Shown: positions 1 through 8,101, counted from the first letter of the stretch. The stretch: DNA of 37,853 nt from Deltaproteobacteria bacterium (GCA_016214995.1 JACRML010000064.1:1-37853); one strand, 5' to 3'. Made by a program: numbers and translations. Notes: a model not told the origin generated them from the sequence alone.

Positions 1-121
1 CTGCCATTATCTCATCAACATTTCCGCCAGGGTCTATGCACACTGCTTCTTTGGTTTTTTCATCCCCCAGTATATAACAGCTTACATCTAGCGGACCTAC
101 TACAATGGTCTTTAATATCAC
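1..121 (-). CDS. MBL-fold metallo-hydrolase, N-terminal fragment
   Basis: About 40 N-terminal codons are visible; the gene runs off the left edge. It starts at a GTG whose GTGA overlaps the stop codon of the phosphohexomutase upstream, with AGGAG seven bases before it, so the two are translationally coupled. The opening residues read [20 protein letters not shown] followed by an acidic/lysine stretch and CIDPGG. This is the typical first strand pair of glyoxalase II-like metallo-beta-lactamase-fold hydrolases (N-C-Y-x-L/V then D-P-G-G). The zinc-binding HxHxDH motif would lie outside the window, so the substrate cannot be inferred. Confidence 0.75.
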   Translation of the reverse strand, partial: MILKTIVVGPLDVSCYILGDEKTKEAVCIDPGGNVDEIMA

Positions 122-1545
122 CTATCTGCTCCTAATATAAGTTCTCTTCCGGCCTTCATGACCCTTTCCAATTCCTCCTCATCCCTTGCCTCACCATAGA
201 GGCGCACAACAGGCTCAGTGCCTGATTCTCTCATGAGGAGCCAGCCGCCGCCTTCCAGTAAAAAATTAACCCCCCCAACATCCCTTATATTTTCTACAGA
301 AAGACCCGCAATCATCTTAGGCGGTTTATCTAACAGATTAGCCAGCCCACTTTTCGAAATATTGCCTACATGGATATTCTCTCTTTTTGTAACAAGCTTA
401 CCCACCCTTTTATACAAATCGTTTAATAAGTCTTTCAGGCTTTTACCCTCTCTTGCTACCATTTCGGTTACAAGAAGACAGGTTAGCATACCGTCCTTTT
501 CAGGCACGTGGCCTCTTATGGAAAGGCCGGCGCTCTCCTCTCCGCCAATTAAAATCTTTCCCGTTGTTATAAGTTCACCGATATATTTAAAACCAACAGG
601 TGTCTCATAGACAGGCATTTTGTAATAATTTGCCACTGCATCCACAAGATGGCTTGTGGCAACACTTCTTGCAGCGCCGCCCGTCATGCCCTGAACCCTC
701 AACATATAGTCAAAAAGCAAGGCAAGTATATAATTCGGTTCAATGAATGTGCCATCCCCGTCAATCACTCCAAATCTGTCTGCATCGCCGTCAAGCGCAA
801 GGCCAAGGTCATAGCTGTTTTCTTTAACCGCATCTATAAGCGTTGTAAGATTTTCCGTGCTTGGGTCAGGCGGTCTGCCGCCAAAGGAAGGGTCGGTGTG
901 GTTATGGAAGACCTCGATATTACAGCCGGCATCTTCCAAAATTTTGTCCAGATAGCCGCGGCCAGCGCCATACATGAGGTCAACTCCAACCCCAAGTTGC
1001 GCTTTTTTTATAATAGGGATATTTATCTTTTGTTTCAGGTATTCGGAATAAAACTGGAATGGTTCTATCTCTTGCAAAAGGTCTTTGTTTCTTGCTTCTT
1101 CAATGGTGAGGGCTGAATAGGCAACCTCAAGCATCATAGCATTTGCCCTTTTTTCTATCTCCTTTGTTATATTTGGCAGGGCAGGTTCACCGGAAGATGA
1201 TGAAAATTTAAGGCCGTTATATTCAGAGGGATTGTGGCTGGCCGTAATGTTTATACCGCCGCCTGTCTTTCTGCGCAATATCTCCAGGGCGATAACAGGT
1301 GTCGGTGTCGGCCTGTTTGTTAAGAAAGATTTAATGCCGTTTCCAGCTAAAATCTTCACAGCTTCAGAGGCAAACTTCTCACCCATAAAGCGGGCGTCAT
1401 AACCCACCACAACGCCCTTTTTAGCCTCATCGTGGGCTTTGAGATAGTCAGCAATTGCCTGAGTTACAACCCTTATGCCTTCAAATGTAAAATCCTCTGC
1501 AATTATGCCGCGCCAGCCCGATGTGCCGAATTTTATGTTGTTCAA
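118..1545 (-). CDS. phosphoglucomutase/phosphomannomutase family protein
   Basis: A 475-residue alpha-D-phosphohexomutase, a typical length for the family, that interconverts sugar 1- and 6-phosphates. The N-terminal FGTSGWRG, the phosphoserine loop [11 protein letters not shown] (Ser at about 103), the metal loop DGDADR near residue 255, the sugar loop GEESAGLS near 335 and the phosphate-binding [12 protein letters not shown] near 445 are all present, so it should be active. The start is a TTG ([10 protein letters not shown]) preceded by an uninterrupted run of nine G that acts as the only Shine-Dalgarno-like sequence. Whether the substrate is glucose-, mannose- or glucosamine-phosphate cannot be decided; the loop is not the GlmM type. 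It lies downstream of the nucleotidyltransferase fusion, with a heptad inverted repeat between them. Confidence 0.9.
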   Translation of the reverse strand: MNNIKFGTSGWRGIIAEDFTFEGIRVVTQAIADYLKAHDEAKKGVVVGYDARFMGEKFASEAVKILAGNGIKSFLTNRPTPTPVIALEILRRKTGGGINITASHNPSEYNGLKFSSSSGEPALPNITKEIEKRANAMMLEVAYSALTIEEARNKDLLQEIEPFQFYSEYLKQKINIPIIKKAQLGVGVDLMYGAGRGYLDKILEDAGCNIEVFHNHTDPSFGGRPPDPSTENLTTLIDAVKENSYDLGLALDGDADRFGVIDGDGTFIEPNYILALLFDYMLRVQGMTGGAARSVATSHLVDAVANYYKMPVYETPVGFKYIGELITTGKILIGGEESAGLSIRGHVPEKDGMLTCLLVTEMVAREGKSLKDLLNDLYKRVGKLVTKRENIHVGNISKSGLANLLDKPPKMIAGLSVENIRDVGGVNFLLEGGGWLLMRESGTEPVVRLYGEARDEEELERVMKAGRELILGADR

Positions 1546-1547
1546 GA

Positions 1548-1556
1548 CCCCCCCCC
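1548..1556. repeat. nine-base C/G homopolymer before a TTG start
   Basis: Nine C on the plus strand, so nine G in the mutase mRNA two bases before its TTG start codon. It occupies the ribosome-binding position, and slippage would change its length. Confidence 0.6.
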
Positions 1557-1565
1557 ATAAAAAGA

Positions 1566-1660
1566 TAGTAGGCAGTAAGCAGAAGGCAATAGGTAGCAGA
1601 TGTAGAGAATATTTTCCGTTCCTGCCTACTGCATAGTGCCTACTGCCTACTGCTTACCGA
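1566..1660. repeat. heptad-run inverted repeat (GTAGGCA type)
   Basis: The left arm contains degenerate copies of GTAGGCAGTAAGCAGAAGGC. After about 20 unrelated bases the right arm carries the reverse complement, with CCTACTG repeated three times. The two arms can fold into a long imperfect hairpin. It fills most of the gap between the two mutase-family genes. Confidence 0.75.
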
Positions 1661-1663
1661 ACC

Positions 1664-4255
1664 TCACTTCTGCCACTTAATTATCTTTTCTCTGTATTCG
1701 CTAACAAGGTCTTTGGCCTTCTCTATTGTTGTTGCCTCAGCCACAACATGGAAATAGGATTGGTCCTGGCTTGGGTATGTTATGACCCATGACTTGTTAA
1801 AAATCACCTTTATCCCATCCACCAATTCTGATGTCTTGTCTCGGGAGTCCTCCATCATACACCGCATTATCTTTCCTTTCATCTCCCATGAACATGGCAC
1901 CTTTTCTTTTATCATAAAACTCGGGGGAATCTCCCTCAAAAGCTGGTGAAGCCTTATCTCTTTTTTCGCCATCATCTCAAGTATTTTTACAATTGCATAC
2001 ATCCCGTCAAATGCCGGCTGAAACTGCGGAAATATAAAACCGCCTGTATGTTCTCCCACAAATACGACCCCTTCTTCCATTGCAGTCTCCATCATGCCCC
2101 TTGTTGTTGTTTTTGTCCTTTTTACAGAGAAATCATAGGTGTCTGCCATCTGTTCTATTACCATAGATGATGTAACAGGCACTGCAACACAGTTCGGAGT
2201 TCTGGGTTCGGAGTTCGGAGCAGTTGTTTTTTCTCCTGACTTCTGACCCCCGATAGATGCATTCGAGGGCAGGCCCCTGACTTCTGACTGTTTTTTGGGA
2301 TATGATTTCAGAACCAGAAGCGTTACAAGATTCAGCGCAATCTCACCGTCAATAACATTGCCATTCTCATCTACAAGAAATATCTTCTCTCCGCCGGCGT
2401 CAAGCAATACGCCAATATCTGCCCTGAGCGACCTGACAATGGATGAGAGCTGATCAAGAGAGTTCTGAAATTCATCTGCTGTTTTTGTTATCTTTGTCCC
2501 ATACAGGTTGGCATTCAATGCTATAACATTGCAATTGAGTTTGCCGAGGATGGATGGAAATATTCCTGAAGAGCTGCCATAAGAGTAGTCTAAAACCATC
2601 TTAAAATTTGCCTTCTTTATTGCCTCCGCATCAATGGAAGACATAAACCCGTTTTGGTAATATTCAAAACCATGTATTGGAAACACCATCTCGCCTGTCT
2701 CTTCCATATGGGCCCTTCTAAAGTCTTCTCTGAAGAAAAGCCTCTCTATCGCCTTTTCCTGGTTTGAGTGGAGGTTGAGCCCTTTATTATCAAAGAACTT
2801 AAGGTCTATGATGTCGGAATCAAATGGGCTTCGTCTTGTATGAATGCCGCCAATCTCACTTCCGCTTTTTGCAAGGTATCGGACAACAGGTATTGGTGTT
2901 ACCCCGTAGTCATGTATGTTTACGCCTGTTGACAGGATTCCGGTCATTATTGCCCTGTTTATCATCCTGGATGTTTTATGGGTATCTCTGCTGGTTGATA
3001 CAATTGACCCTTTTCTTAAACTTGCTCCGTATGCTGCTCCCAGTTTTGCTGCAAACTCAGGAGATATCTCAATATTGGCAAGGCCGGTTACGCCATAAGG
3101 GCCGAATATGTTTTTGCTCCACCTTTCACTCCATATGAGACTGGATGCAAGCACTGCCCCGTCCTCCACAACTTTATACGGCCAGACCTTTACGCCAGCC
3201 TTGACAGTGCTTCCTTTGCCTATGTGGCAATTGTCGCTTATTACAGCGCCTTCTGCAAGATATGCCCCTTGCTTTATCTCACAATTATTTGCTACGACAT
3301 TTTCCTGCAATATTGCCTTTTGCCCCACCGAAACATTATTCCAGAGTATTGATGAGGTAATTGAAACGCCTTCCTCTATTGTGCAGTTGTCTCCAATAAC
3401 AGAGTCAGCTATCTTGGCATCGGCCCCTATCTTGCAGTTTGCGCCTATGACAACCGATCCCTCCAGTTTGCACGTGAAATCCACTCTGGAATCTTTTCCA
3501 AGCCATACACCTTGTTTGCTTACTGCCTCGCCGGGAATATTTATTTTAACCTTTTCGTGGAGTATGTCTATATTTGCCTGACGATACTCCTCAAGACTGC
3601 CGACATCTTTCCAATAGCCGTCTGCTATATAACCATAGAGTGGTTCTTTTCTTTCTAATATAAGAGGAAACAGGTCTTTGCTAAAATCAAATTCTTGATT
3701 CGGCGGGATTAAATCCAGGATTTTTGGTTCAAGGATGTAGATGCCGGTATTTATGGTATCGCTGAAAACCTCGCCCCAGCTTGGTTTTTCCATAAACCTG
3801 TCAATTCTTCCATCTTTGTCTGTTATTACGATACCGAAGGGAAGCGGGTTGAGAACCCTTGTAAGAACCATTGTTGCAGCAGCCTTTTTCTTTTTGTGAA
3901 ACTCTATTGCCTTAATAAGGTCAAAGTCTGTAAGCAGATCGCCGCTTATAACAAGAAACTGCTTGTCCAGGTATTCCTTGGCATTCCTTACACTACCGGC
4001 TGTTCCCAGGTCGTCAGAGGCTCCGATATAGGTCATCCTTATCCCAAACCTTGAGCCATCGCCAAAGTAGTTTTCTATCATTTCAGGGTGAAAATATAAG
4101 AGGGTTACAAGATCGGTTATGCCGCAGCGGATGAGAAGTTCTATAATGTGTTCCATCATTGGTTTATTAATCATGGGAACCATTGGTTTTGGCAGGTTGT
4201 TGGTAAGCGGCCGAAGCCTTGTCCCAAAACCACCGGCCATGATTACGGCCTTCAT
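1664..4255 (-). CDS. NDP-sugar pyrophosphorylase fused to left-handed beta-helix and degenerate phosphohexomutase domain
   Basis: 863 residues. Residues 1-235 are a nucleotidyltransferase: MKAVIMAGGFGTRLRPLT, KPMVPMINKP, and the metal-binding GDLLTDFD. Residues about 250-370 are hexapeptide repeats (VIGANCKIG, VIGDNCTI) forming a left-handed helix. Residues about 375-860 are a phosphohexomutase-like domain. The mutase signatures are lost: the TASHNP serine loop is replaced by HTRRSPFDSD and the DGDADR metal loop by LLDAGGEK, so this domain is probably not a mutase and may be regulatory. The same architecture is annotated as mannose-1-phosphate guanylyltransferase in cyanobacteria and other groups, so GDP- or UDP-sugar synthesis is likely but not proven. 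About 35 residues near 655-689 (SEVRGLPSNAS, NSEPRTPN) are encoded by intruding repeat DNA. An ATG start. Confidence 0.88.
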   Translation of the reverse strand: MKAVIMAGGFGTRLRPLTNNLPKPMVPMINKPMMEHIIELLIRCGITDLVTLLYFHPEMIENYFGDGSRFGIRMTYIGASDDLGTAGSVRNAKEYLDKQFLVISGDLLTDFDLIKAIEFHKKKKAAATMVLTRVLNPLPFGIVITDKDGRIDRFMEKPSWGEVFSDTINTGIYILEPKILDLIPPNQEFDFSKDLFPLILERKEPLYGYIADGYWKDVGSLEEYRQANIDILHEKVKINIPGEAVSKQGVWLGKDSRVDFTCKLEGSVVIGANCKIGADAKIADSVIGDNCTIEEGVSITSSILWNNVSVGQKAILQENVVANNCEIKQGAYLAEGAVISDNCHIGKGSTVKAGVKVWPYKVVEDGAVLASSLIWSERWSKNIFGPYGVTGLANIEISPEFAAKLGAAYGASLRKGSIVSTSRDTHKTSRMINRAIMTGILSTGVNIHDYGVTPIPVVRYLAKSGSEIGGIHTRRSPFDSDIIDLKFFDNKGLNLHSNQEKAIERLFFREDFRRAHMEETGEMVFPIHGFEYYQNGFMSSIDAEAIKKANFKMVLDYSYGSSSGIFPSILGKLNCNVIALNANLYGTKITKTADEFQNSLDQLSSIVRSLRADIGVLLDAGGEKIFLVDENGNVIDGEIALNLVTLLVLKSYPKKQSEVRGLPSNASIGGQKSGEKTTAPNSEPRTPNCVAVPVTSSMVIEQMADTYDFSVKRTKTTTRGMMETAMEEGVVFVGEHTGGFIFPQFQPAFDGMYAIVKILEMMAKKEIRLHQLLREIPPSFMIKEKVPCSWEMKGKIMRCMMEDSRDKTSELVDGIKVIFNKSWVITYPSQDQSYFHVVAEATTIEKAKDLVSEYREKIIKWQK
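2187..2292. repeat. in-frame composite repeat inside the GT/mutase-like gene
   Basis: Words of the type CTGACTTCTGAC surround a palindromic module with arms CCCCCGA and TCGAGGG (2249-2271) and the trailer CAGGC. Next to it lies a GTTCGGAGTTCTGG run. The insertion keeps the reading frame and encodes roughly 35 hydrophilic residues between two conserved mutase-fold segments. Confidence 0.75.
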
Positions 4256-4325
4256 AAACCCTCCGAATACTGATTTTAGATTAAAAATTCACATAGCCAA
4301 AACGCAAAGCTATAAATCAAAAGCC

Positions 4326-4414
4326 AAAACTGACAGAAAGTGTCACCCTGAGCCAAGCGAAGGGTCTATTGAGATTCTTCGGCTTTGCCTCAAAATGACC
4401 TAATGGTCAGTTTT
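4326..4414. repeat. inverted repeat containing the TGTCACCCTGAG word
   Basis: Outer arms AAAACTGAC and GTCAGTTTT bracket TGTCACCCTGAGCCAAGCGA and a matching CTCAAAATGAC. This dispersed repeat word is familiar from many environmental bacterial genomes. It lies in the gap upstream of the GT fusion start and downstream of the selenoprotein stop. Confidence 0.6.
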
Positions 4415-4437
4415 AAGGTTTTAAGTTTTGAGTTAAT

Positions 4438-5232
4438 TTATAAACCCATATCCTCATATCTTCGCCATCTGTAATTAAGGTCTATAATAGTTCCTGGCTC
4501 TTTTATATCTACCAATGCCTCTAATGCCTTTTTTAGAATCATTGTCTGCTGTTTGATATTATGAGGCTCTCCCAGAGGATGCCCCAGCGGCCATTTTAAA
4601 AAAATAGTGCGTGGGGGTTTAATCTCTTCAGTAAATTTTCTTGCAATGGATATGCTTATAGTCGGTATGCCATGCCTTTCTATTTCTCTTTGTATCAGCC
4701 CTACGGACCGATTGCACAGGCCTCAGCCAGGCGTTAAAATAACAGCATCAACGTCCTGTATCTTTAATTTGCGAGCTACCTCTGGGGCAGTTTCAGTTAT
4801 AAGTGTATAAATATGGCTGCCATCTATATGTCCCATAAAACCAAAATTCAGGTTTGAAATACCCACTATCTCTCCTGTATCTTTCAGCTCTTTAAGCCTG
4901 TCTATTGGGAAAACAATATTTATGTCTTTATCAGCATCCTTGTGGTCATAATAATCATGGGTTATTATTAGTTGTTCTTTTGCGGCATCTGCTGGAATTT
5001 CTCTGCATGTAGGGTCTCCATTTGGGTCTTGCATATCAAATGGTTTTTGTGTTTTTAGATGGACGCCTGCAGTTGTGACAATAGCCACCTTGCAGTGTTT
5101 GACAGGTTTTGTTGCAGGCGTCCATGGAATACCCTCAACTTTCCATGGCGCAGTCTTTCTAATCCATCTTTCTACAAGATAGGGAAACCTTGTAAATAAT
5201 TTTGATATAAGTTGGTTTTTTAGTCTGCCCAT
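4438..5232 (-). CDS. glycine/betaine/sarcosine reductase selenoprotein B-like selenoprotein
   Basis: The frame reads through an in-frame TGA at 4723-4725 to a TAA at 4438, giving 264 residues with selenocysteine at position 170. Before the TGA it shows PWTPATKP, VTTAGVHLK, FDMQDPNGD and NIVFPIDRL. The TGA sits in ILTPG-U-GLCNRSVGLIQ, the redox motif of this family, where U or C is followed by xxC. After it the sequence continues with IPTISISIARK and FLKWPLGHPLGEP. Conserved sequence on both sides rules out a simple stop. The full-length GrdB of clostridial glycine reductase is larger; this short branch is found in many proteobacteria and its substrate is unknown. A thiol/selenol oxidoreductase role is inferred. 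Its neighbours are flavoprotein and iron-protein genes. Confidence 0.9.
4694..4712 (-). promoter_or_regulatory. candidate bacterial SECIS hairpin
   Basis: In the mRNA, bases 11-29 after the UGA can fold into an eight-pair stem (AUCGGUCC with GGGCUGAU, two G-U pairs) closed by a GUA triloop. The apical loop lies 19-21 bases after the UGA with G first. This fits the general description of bacterial SECIS elements (loop about 16-37 bases downstream, G at one of the first two loop positions). Folded by eye only. Confidence 0.55.
4723..4725 (-). other. UGA selenocysteine codon
   Basis: TGA in frame within the motif PG-U-GLCNRSVG of the selenoprotein. The 94 codons after it remain open and conserved in character, ending in TAA. 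Confidence 0.88.
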
Positions 5233-5242
5233 AGTTTAGGAT

Positions 5243-5314
5243 GCAGAAATCAGAAACAAGAAATGAAAAATCAGAGGTTCTTGTTCTCATTTCTCATTCC
5301 TCATTTCTTTTTCC
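5243..5314. repeat. heptad-run inverted repeat (AGAAATCA type)
   Basis: Purine-rich words such as AGAAATCAGAAACAAGAAAT are followed by the pyrimidine-rich complement CTCATTTCTCATTCCTCATT. It lies just upstream of the selenoprotein start. From here to 5430 no further signal is seen. Confidence 0.65.
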
Positions 5315-5430
5315 TTAGTTGAAGTGGGCAGTTTAATGTCATGCCCAGGACAATCTATGGCAGCCGTCACTACAATGTGCTACCCTTGGAATAATGAATC
5401 TAGTCATATTACTCACCCCCTTCTCATAGA

Positions 5431-5505
5431 TTTTAGATTTACCATTTACGATTTGAAATCCAAACCATAAAATCTGAAACCGTAAATCTAAAATCGTAAA
5501 TCAAA
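5431..5505. repeat. inverted repeat (GATTTACCATTTACGATTT type)
   Basis: The left arm GATTTTAGATTTACCATTTA pairs with the right arm GTAAATCTAAAATCGTAAAT across about 25 bases. The right arm reaches the stop codon of the flavoprotein gene. It may act as a terminator-like hairpin, although no clear T-run follows. Confidence 0.65.
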
Positions 5506-6670
5506 AGTGCCCCTTCAACCATCTTATTATAAGTCGCCACGGTTTTGTTTTAATCCTGGATATTATATCTGCATAAAAACTTTCGTAGCTTTCCTCTCCT
5601 CTTGTAACATTATAACATTTTTCCATAAGCGATGGCTCAGCTTCTAATACCCTGTACCATAACCTTGGATAATTATAGACGAGGCTTCCGAGTTTAGCTG
5701 CAGCCTCAAATTCAGGATACAGCTCCATTGCTATCATTTCATTATACTGGCTTAAATCTATTTTGTCATGAGAAATCCTGTCTGATATAATCTTTGCAGC
5801 AATTTGTCCGCTCTTTATGGCATAATATATACCCTCACCCAGGAACGGATCAACAAGACGGGCTGCATCACCGACTACCAAAACTCTTGATTTTGCTATC
5901 CTCTGTCTTGCGTCATAAAAATATGGTATGGTCCACCCGTAAACATTACTTATATCCAGCCCCGCAAGATTTTTTTCCCTTCCGACAAACCCGTTAAAAT
6001 ATTCCTTTATCCCGCTCTTTACCTTATCGGATATGCCAGCAATGCCTACTGATAGATTTTTGCCTTTTGGGAAAACCCATCCGTAGCCATGTGGTATGCA
6101 GCCAAAGTCTATTAAAAGTCTTCCTTTAATTGCAGATAGTCTTTCCTCATGAGCAGGAAGTTCACTCTCAATTGCTACAACACATATCTTCGGGTTAAGC
6201 CCCAAAACTTCCCTGGCTACAATACTATTTGCCCCGTCTGCGCCTATCAATAATTTTGCTTTGTATGAGCCTCCGGAGGTTTTAACATTTACATAATCGT
6301 CACATTCTTCAATACCTATAACTCTTTCGCCCTCCCTTATATAAGCGCCTGCCTCTTTTGCCTTTTCCTTCAAAAGATTATCAAATCTATTCCTGTTTAC
6401 ATTATATCCGATCGGTCTCTGGGATATAATAGGAATAGGTCTTTTTGACTTGAAGGTAAAAACAGCGCCGTATGCTATATCCTCTATAACTGATTTGAAA
6501 TCAAACGGCAATACCTTCTCAACCTTCAACGACAAGCAGCCGCCGCACGGCTTGTATCTTGGAAATTTCTCTTTGTCAAAGGCCAAAACATTTAGCCCTT
6601 TTAATGCAAGTTCGTATGCAGCGGTTGCGCCACCTGGACCAAGGCCAGACACAATTACATCGTATAGCAT
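5501..6670 (-). CDS. geranylgeranyl reductase family FAD-dependent oxidoreductase
   Basis: 389 residues, a typical length for the family. The N-terminal Rossmann motif is DVIVSGLGPGGATAAYELA. The PCGG signature (PRYKPCGGCLS, residues about 37-47) is diagnostic of geranylgeranyl reductase/ChlP-like flavoproteins. GADGANSIVAR lies mid-protein and the second FAD motif VVGDAARLVDPFLGEGIYYA at about 264-283. Members reduce prenyl double bonds of isoprenoid lipids or quinone side chains using NAD(P)H or ferredoxin; some family members have other substrates. Here it sits beside the selenoprotein and rubrerythrin without prenyltransferase neighbours, so the substrate remains open. An ATG start. Confidence 0.85.
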   Translation of the reverse strand: MLYDVIVSGLGPGGATAAYELALKGLNVLAFDKEKFPRYKPCGGCLSLKVEKVLPFDFKSVIEDIAYGAVFTFKSKRPIPIISQRPIGYNVNRNRFDNLLKEKAKEAGAYIREGERVIGIEECDDYVNVKTSGGSYKAKLLIGADGANSIVAREVLGLNPKICVVAIESELPAHEERLSAIKGRLLIDFGCIPHGYGWVFPKGKNLSVGIAGISDKVKSGIKEYFNGFVGREKNLAGLDISNVYGWTIPYFYDARQRIAKSRVLVVGDAARLVDPFLGEGIYYAIKSGQIAAKIISDRISHDKIDLSQYNEMIAMELYPEFEAAAKLGSLVYNYPRLWYRVLEAEPSLMEKCYNVTRGEESYESFYADIISRIKTKPWRLIIRWLKGHF

Positions 6671-6672
6671 AG

Positions 6673-6738
6673 GGAGAAACGGTAGGCAGTAAGCGGGAAG
6701 AAAACAAAAATATTATTTTTTCTGCATACTCCCTGCTG
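6673..6738. repeat. heptad-run inverted repeat (GGTAGGCAGTAAGCGGGA type)
   Basis: Left arm GGTAGGCAGTAAGCGGGA and right arm TCTGCATACTCCCTGCTGTC flank an A/T-rich centre. It uses the same words as the element near 1.6 kb and lies between the flavoprotein and rubrerythrin genes. Confidence 0.6.
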
Positions 6739-6741
6739 TCT

Positions 6742-7263
6742 TTATTCAAGCTCCTTTTCTATGTTAAATTCCATAAAATCAGCCCAAAATCCGGTCTGGA
6801 TAATAGACTCACGCTCCCATCTTAAAAGTTTGAGGTGATTTTTTTCCATATCAAGAATCTTTCCAAGAACAACCTTCTCATCAGGCACATTTGCTGTCTT
6901 AAGCAGCCCTGAATAAAAATCCACAGCCTTTTCCTCTGCTTCTGCAGCAATGGTTACTGCATTTAGTTGAGAGGGGTTTTGTTTTAATCGTTTTATAAGT
7001 TCGTTCTCTTCCAGAAAGATTGGTGCGCTGCTTCTGCCAAAATCCAAAGCATTTTGATATGCAAGCCATTCACCACTGGATTCCAACGACCGGCTTATAG
7101 CTGTCAATGTATTTATATGTTCAAGCTCTTCTTTTGCAAGATGGCGAAATACACTTTTCCCGTGGTCATCCTTTATTATATTTGAGGCAGTAATGTAGAA
7201 GTTATAGCCTTCAATCTCTGTGCGAACTGCGGTCTTAATATCTTCAAGAACTTTTTCCTTCAC
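6742..7263 (-). CDS. rubrerythrin-type ferritin-like diiron protein
   Basis: 173 residues forming a four-helix bundle. Diiron ligands are recognisable: E16/E18 in RTEIEGYNFY, E46xxH49 in AKEELEHI, glutamates in AAEAEEKAVDFY near 117-124 and the ExxH in MEKNHLKLL near 151. There is no C-terminal rubredoxin domain, so electrons would have to come from a partner; three small ribbon proteins are encoded directly upstream. Such proteins commonly reduce peroxide in anaerobes, which is the likely role. An ATG start (MKEKVLEDIK), with AGGAGGTC a few bases upstream. Confidence 0.85.
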   Translation of the reverse strand: MKEKVLEDIKTAVRTEIEGYNFYITASNIIKDDHGKSVFRHLAKEELEHINTLTAISRSLESSGEWLAYQNALDFGRSSAPIFLEENELIKRLKQNPSQLNAVTIAAEAEEKAVDFYSGLLKTANVPDEKVVLGKILDMEKNHLKLLRWERESIIQTGFWADFMEFNIEKELE

Positions 7264-7310
7264 CCCAGTAGACCTCCTCTATAAAAATTAAATTTTGATT
7301 TTTATATCAT

Positions 7311-7469
7311 CTACCTTCTGCCAGTATCAGTCCTGCCAGCCTTTTCCACCTCTTTTTTCTTTTCCAGCGCCTCACCTCTTATCTTTTCCTCACATGCATG
7401 ACATATAGTGGCCTCTGATGGTTTGCCGCAGACGGTGCAGACATGCTTTTTCTCTTTTTTTTCTTCCAT
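7311..7469 (-). CDS. small CxxC...CxxC zinc-ribbon protein
   Basis: 52 residues, starting at an ATG eight bases after GGAGAAATT. The sequence contains CTVCGKPSEA and, ten residues on, CHACEEKIRGEA, i.e. two CxxC knuckles, with a highly charged remainder (EKKKEVEK). This looks like a short treble-clef or ribbon zinc protein. Function unknown. It lies between the rubrerythrin and desulforedoxin-like genes and is probably cotranscribed with them. Confidence 0.7.
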   Translation of the reverse strand: MEEKKEKKHVCTVCGKPSEATICHACEEKIRGEALEKKKEVEKAGRTDTGRR

Positions 7470-7482
7470 AATTTCTCCTTTT

Positions 7483-7556
7483 TGATTACGCAGATTTCAA
7501 AATATAATTACACAGATTAAACATGATATATATTTATTCTCAATCGGTGTAATCGT
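7483..7556. repeat. partial GATTACACAGATTA repeat
   Basis: Contains GATTACGCAGATTT, AATTACACAGATTA and an opposing CGGTGTAATCG. It is the same word family as the 145-base elements at 15.3 and 20.5 kb. It covers the last codons of the tandem ribbon gene. Confidence 0.55.
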
Positions 7557-7795
7557 ATTTTCATTTTATTGTTGCAGCAACTTGGTTGCAAATTTTTAGT
7601 ATTATCCTTAATTACCATAATTTCGCTGAAACATACAGAACAAACATACACAGCATTTATGGTTTTAAGCATAATCATCTCTGTATTACAGCATACCGGT
7701 TTTAATCTTCCATTACTGCCCTTTATTACAGACACTTCAGCGCCGCAAATATGGCATCTATAGACGTGGCCAATCATATTTTTATCTGATATCAT
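7517..7795 (-). CDS. tandem desulforedoxin-like ribbon protein
   Basis: 92 residues with two successive ribbon units: YRCHICGAEVSVIKG with PVCCNTEM, then YVCSVCFSEIMVIKD with PSCCNNKM. Each has the CxxC plus CC arrangement of the desulforedoxin/N-terminal desulfoferrodoxin fold, which binds iron or zinc with four cysteines. The last dozen residues (KIRLHRLRINIYHV) are encoded by a GATTACACAGATT-type repeat, so the original C-terminus seems to have been replaced. The start overlaps the upstream ribbon gene by 14 bases. A role as electron carrier or metal sensor next to rubrerythrin is inferred. Confidence 0.72.
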   Translation of the reverse strand: MISDKNMIGHVYRCHICGAEVSVIKGSNGRLKPVCCNTEMIMLKTINAVYVCSVCFSEIMVIKDNTKNLQPSCCNNKMKIRLHRLRINIYHV

Positions 7796-7988
7796 CAGGC
7801 CTCGCTACCAGAGTCATATCTCTGCCGCAGCACCTCGGTTCCATAACCCCAATCCCACCCTTTGTAACCATTACCATCGTTCCGCATTTTAAGCAGTGAT
7901 ATGCCATGCCTACATGAATGGTCCACTCCTTTGTCCATTCATCCACGGACCATTCGCCGCTGCTGGAAAAATCAACTTCTTCTGCCAT
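7782..7988 (-). CDS. desulforedoxin-like ribbon protein
   Basis: 68 residues. The C-terminal half (YHCLKCGTMVMVTKGGIGV then PRCCGRDM) is one desulforedoxin-type metal ribbon with CxxC and CC ligand pairs. The N-terminal 28 residues are acidic and aromatic (GEWSVDEWTKEWT). It overlaps the next, two-unit ribbon gene by 14 bases, implying translational coupling and probable related function. It belongs to the rubrerythrin cluster. Whether iron or zinc is bound cannot be told from sequence. Confidence 0.72.
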   Translation of the reverse strand: MAEEVDFSSSGEWSVDEWTKEWTIHVGMAYHCLKCGTMVMVTKGGIGVMEPRCCGRDMTLVARPDDIR

Positions 7989-8016
7989 ATACCCTTCCCT
8001 TCTACGCTTCGCTCCG

Positions 8017-8095
8017 CAGTTGGAGGTTAGAGGAAAGAGGCGAAAGAGGCTTTTACCTCAACCCTCATACCTCAATCTTCACCTTGCTATTGCCG
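8017..8095. repeat. heptad-run inverted repeat (GAGGTTAGAGG type)
   Basis: Left arm GGAGGTTAGAGGAAAGAGGC, right arm CCTCAACCCTCATACCTCAA, with a short centre. It lies between the ribbon gene start and the methyltransferase stop. Confidence 0.65.
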
Positions 8096-8101
8096 TAAGG
8101 T

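Noticed and set aside
4723..4725. Nonsense mutation or pseudogene in the GrdB-like gene
   Set aside because: The TGA is exactly at the selenocysteine position of the family motif and the frame remains conserved to a later TAA, so recoding explains it better.
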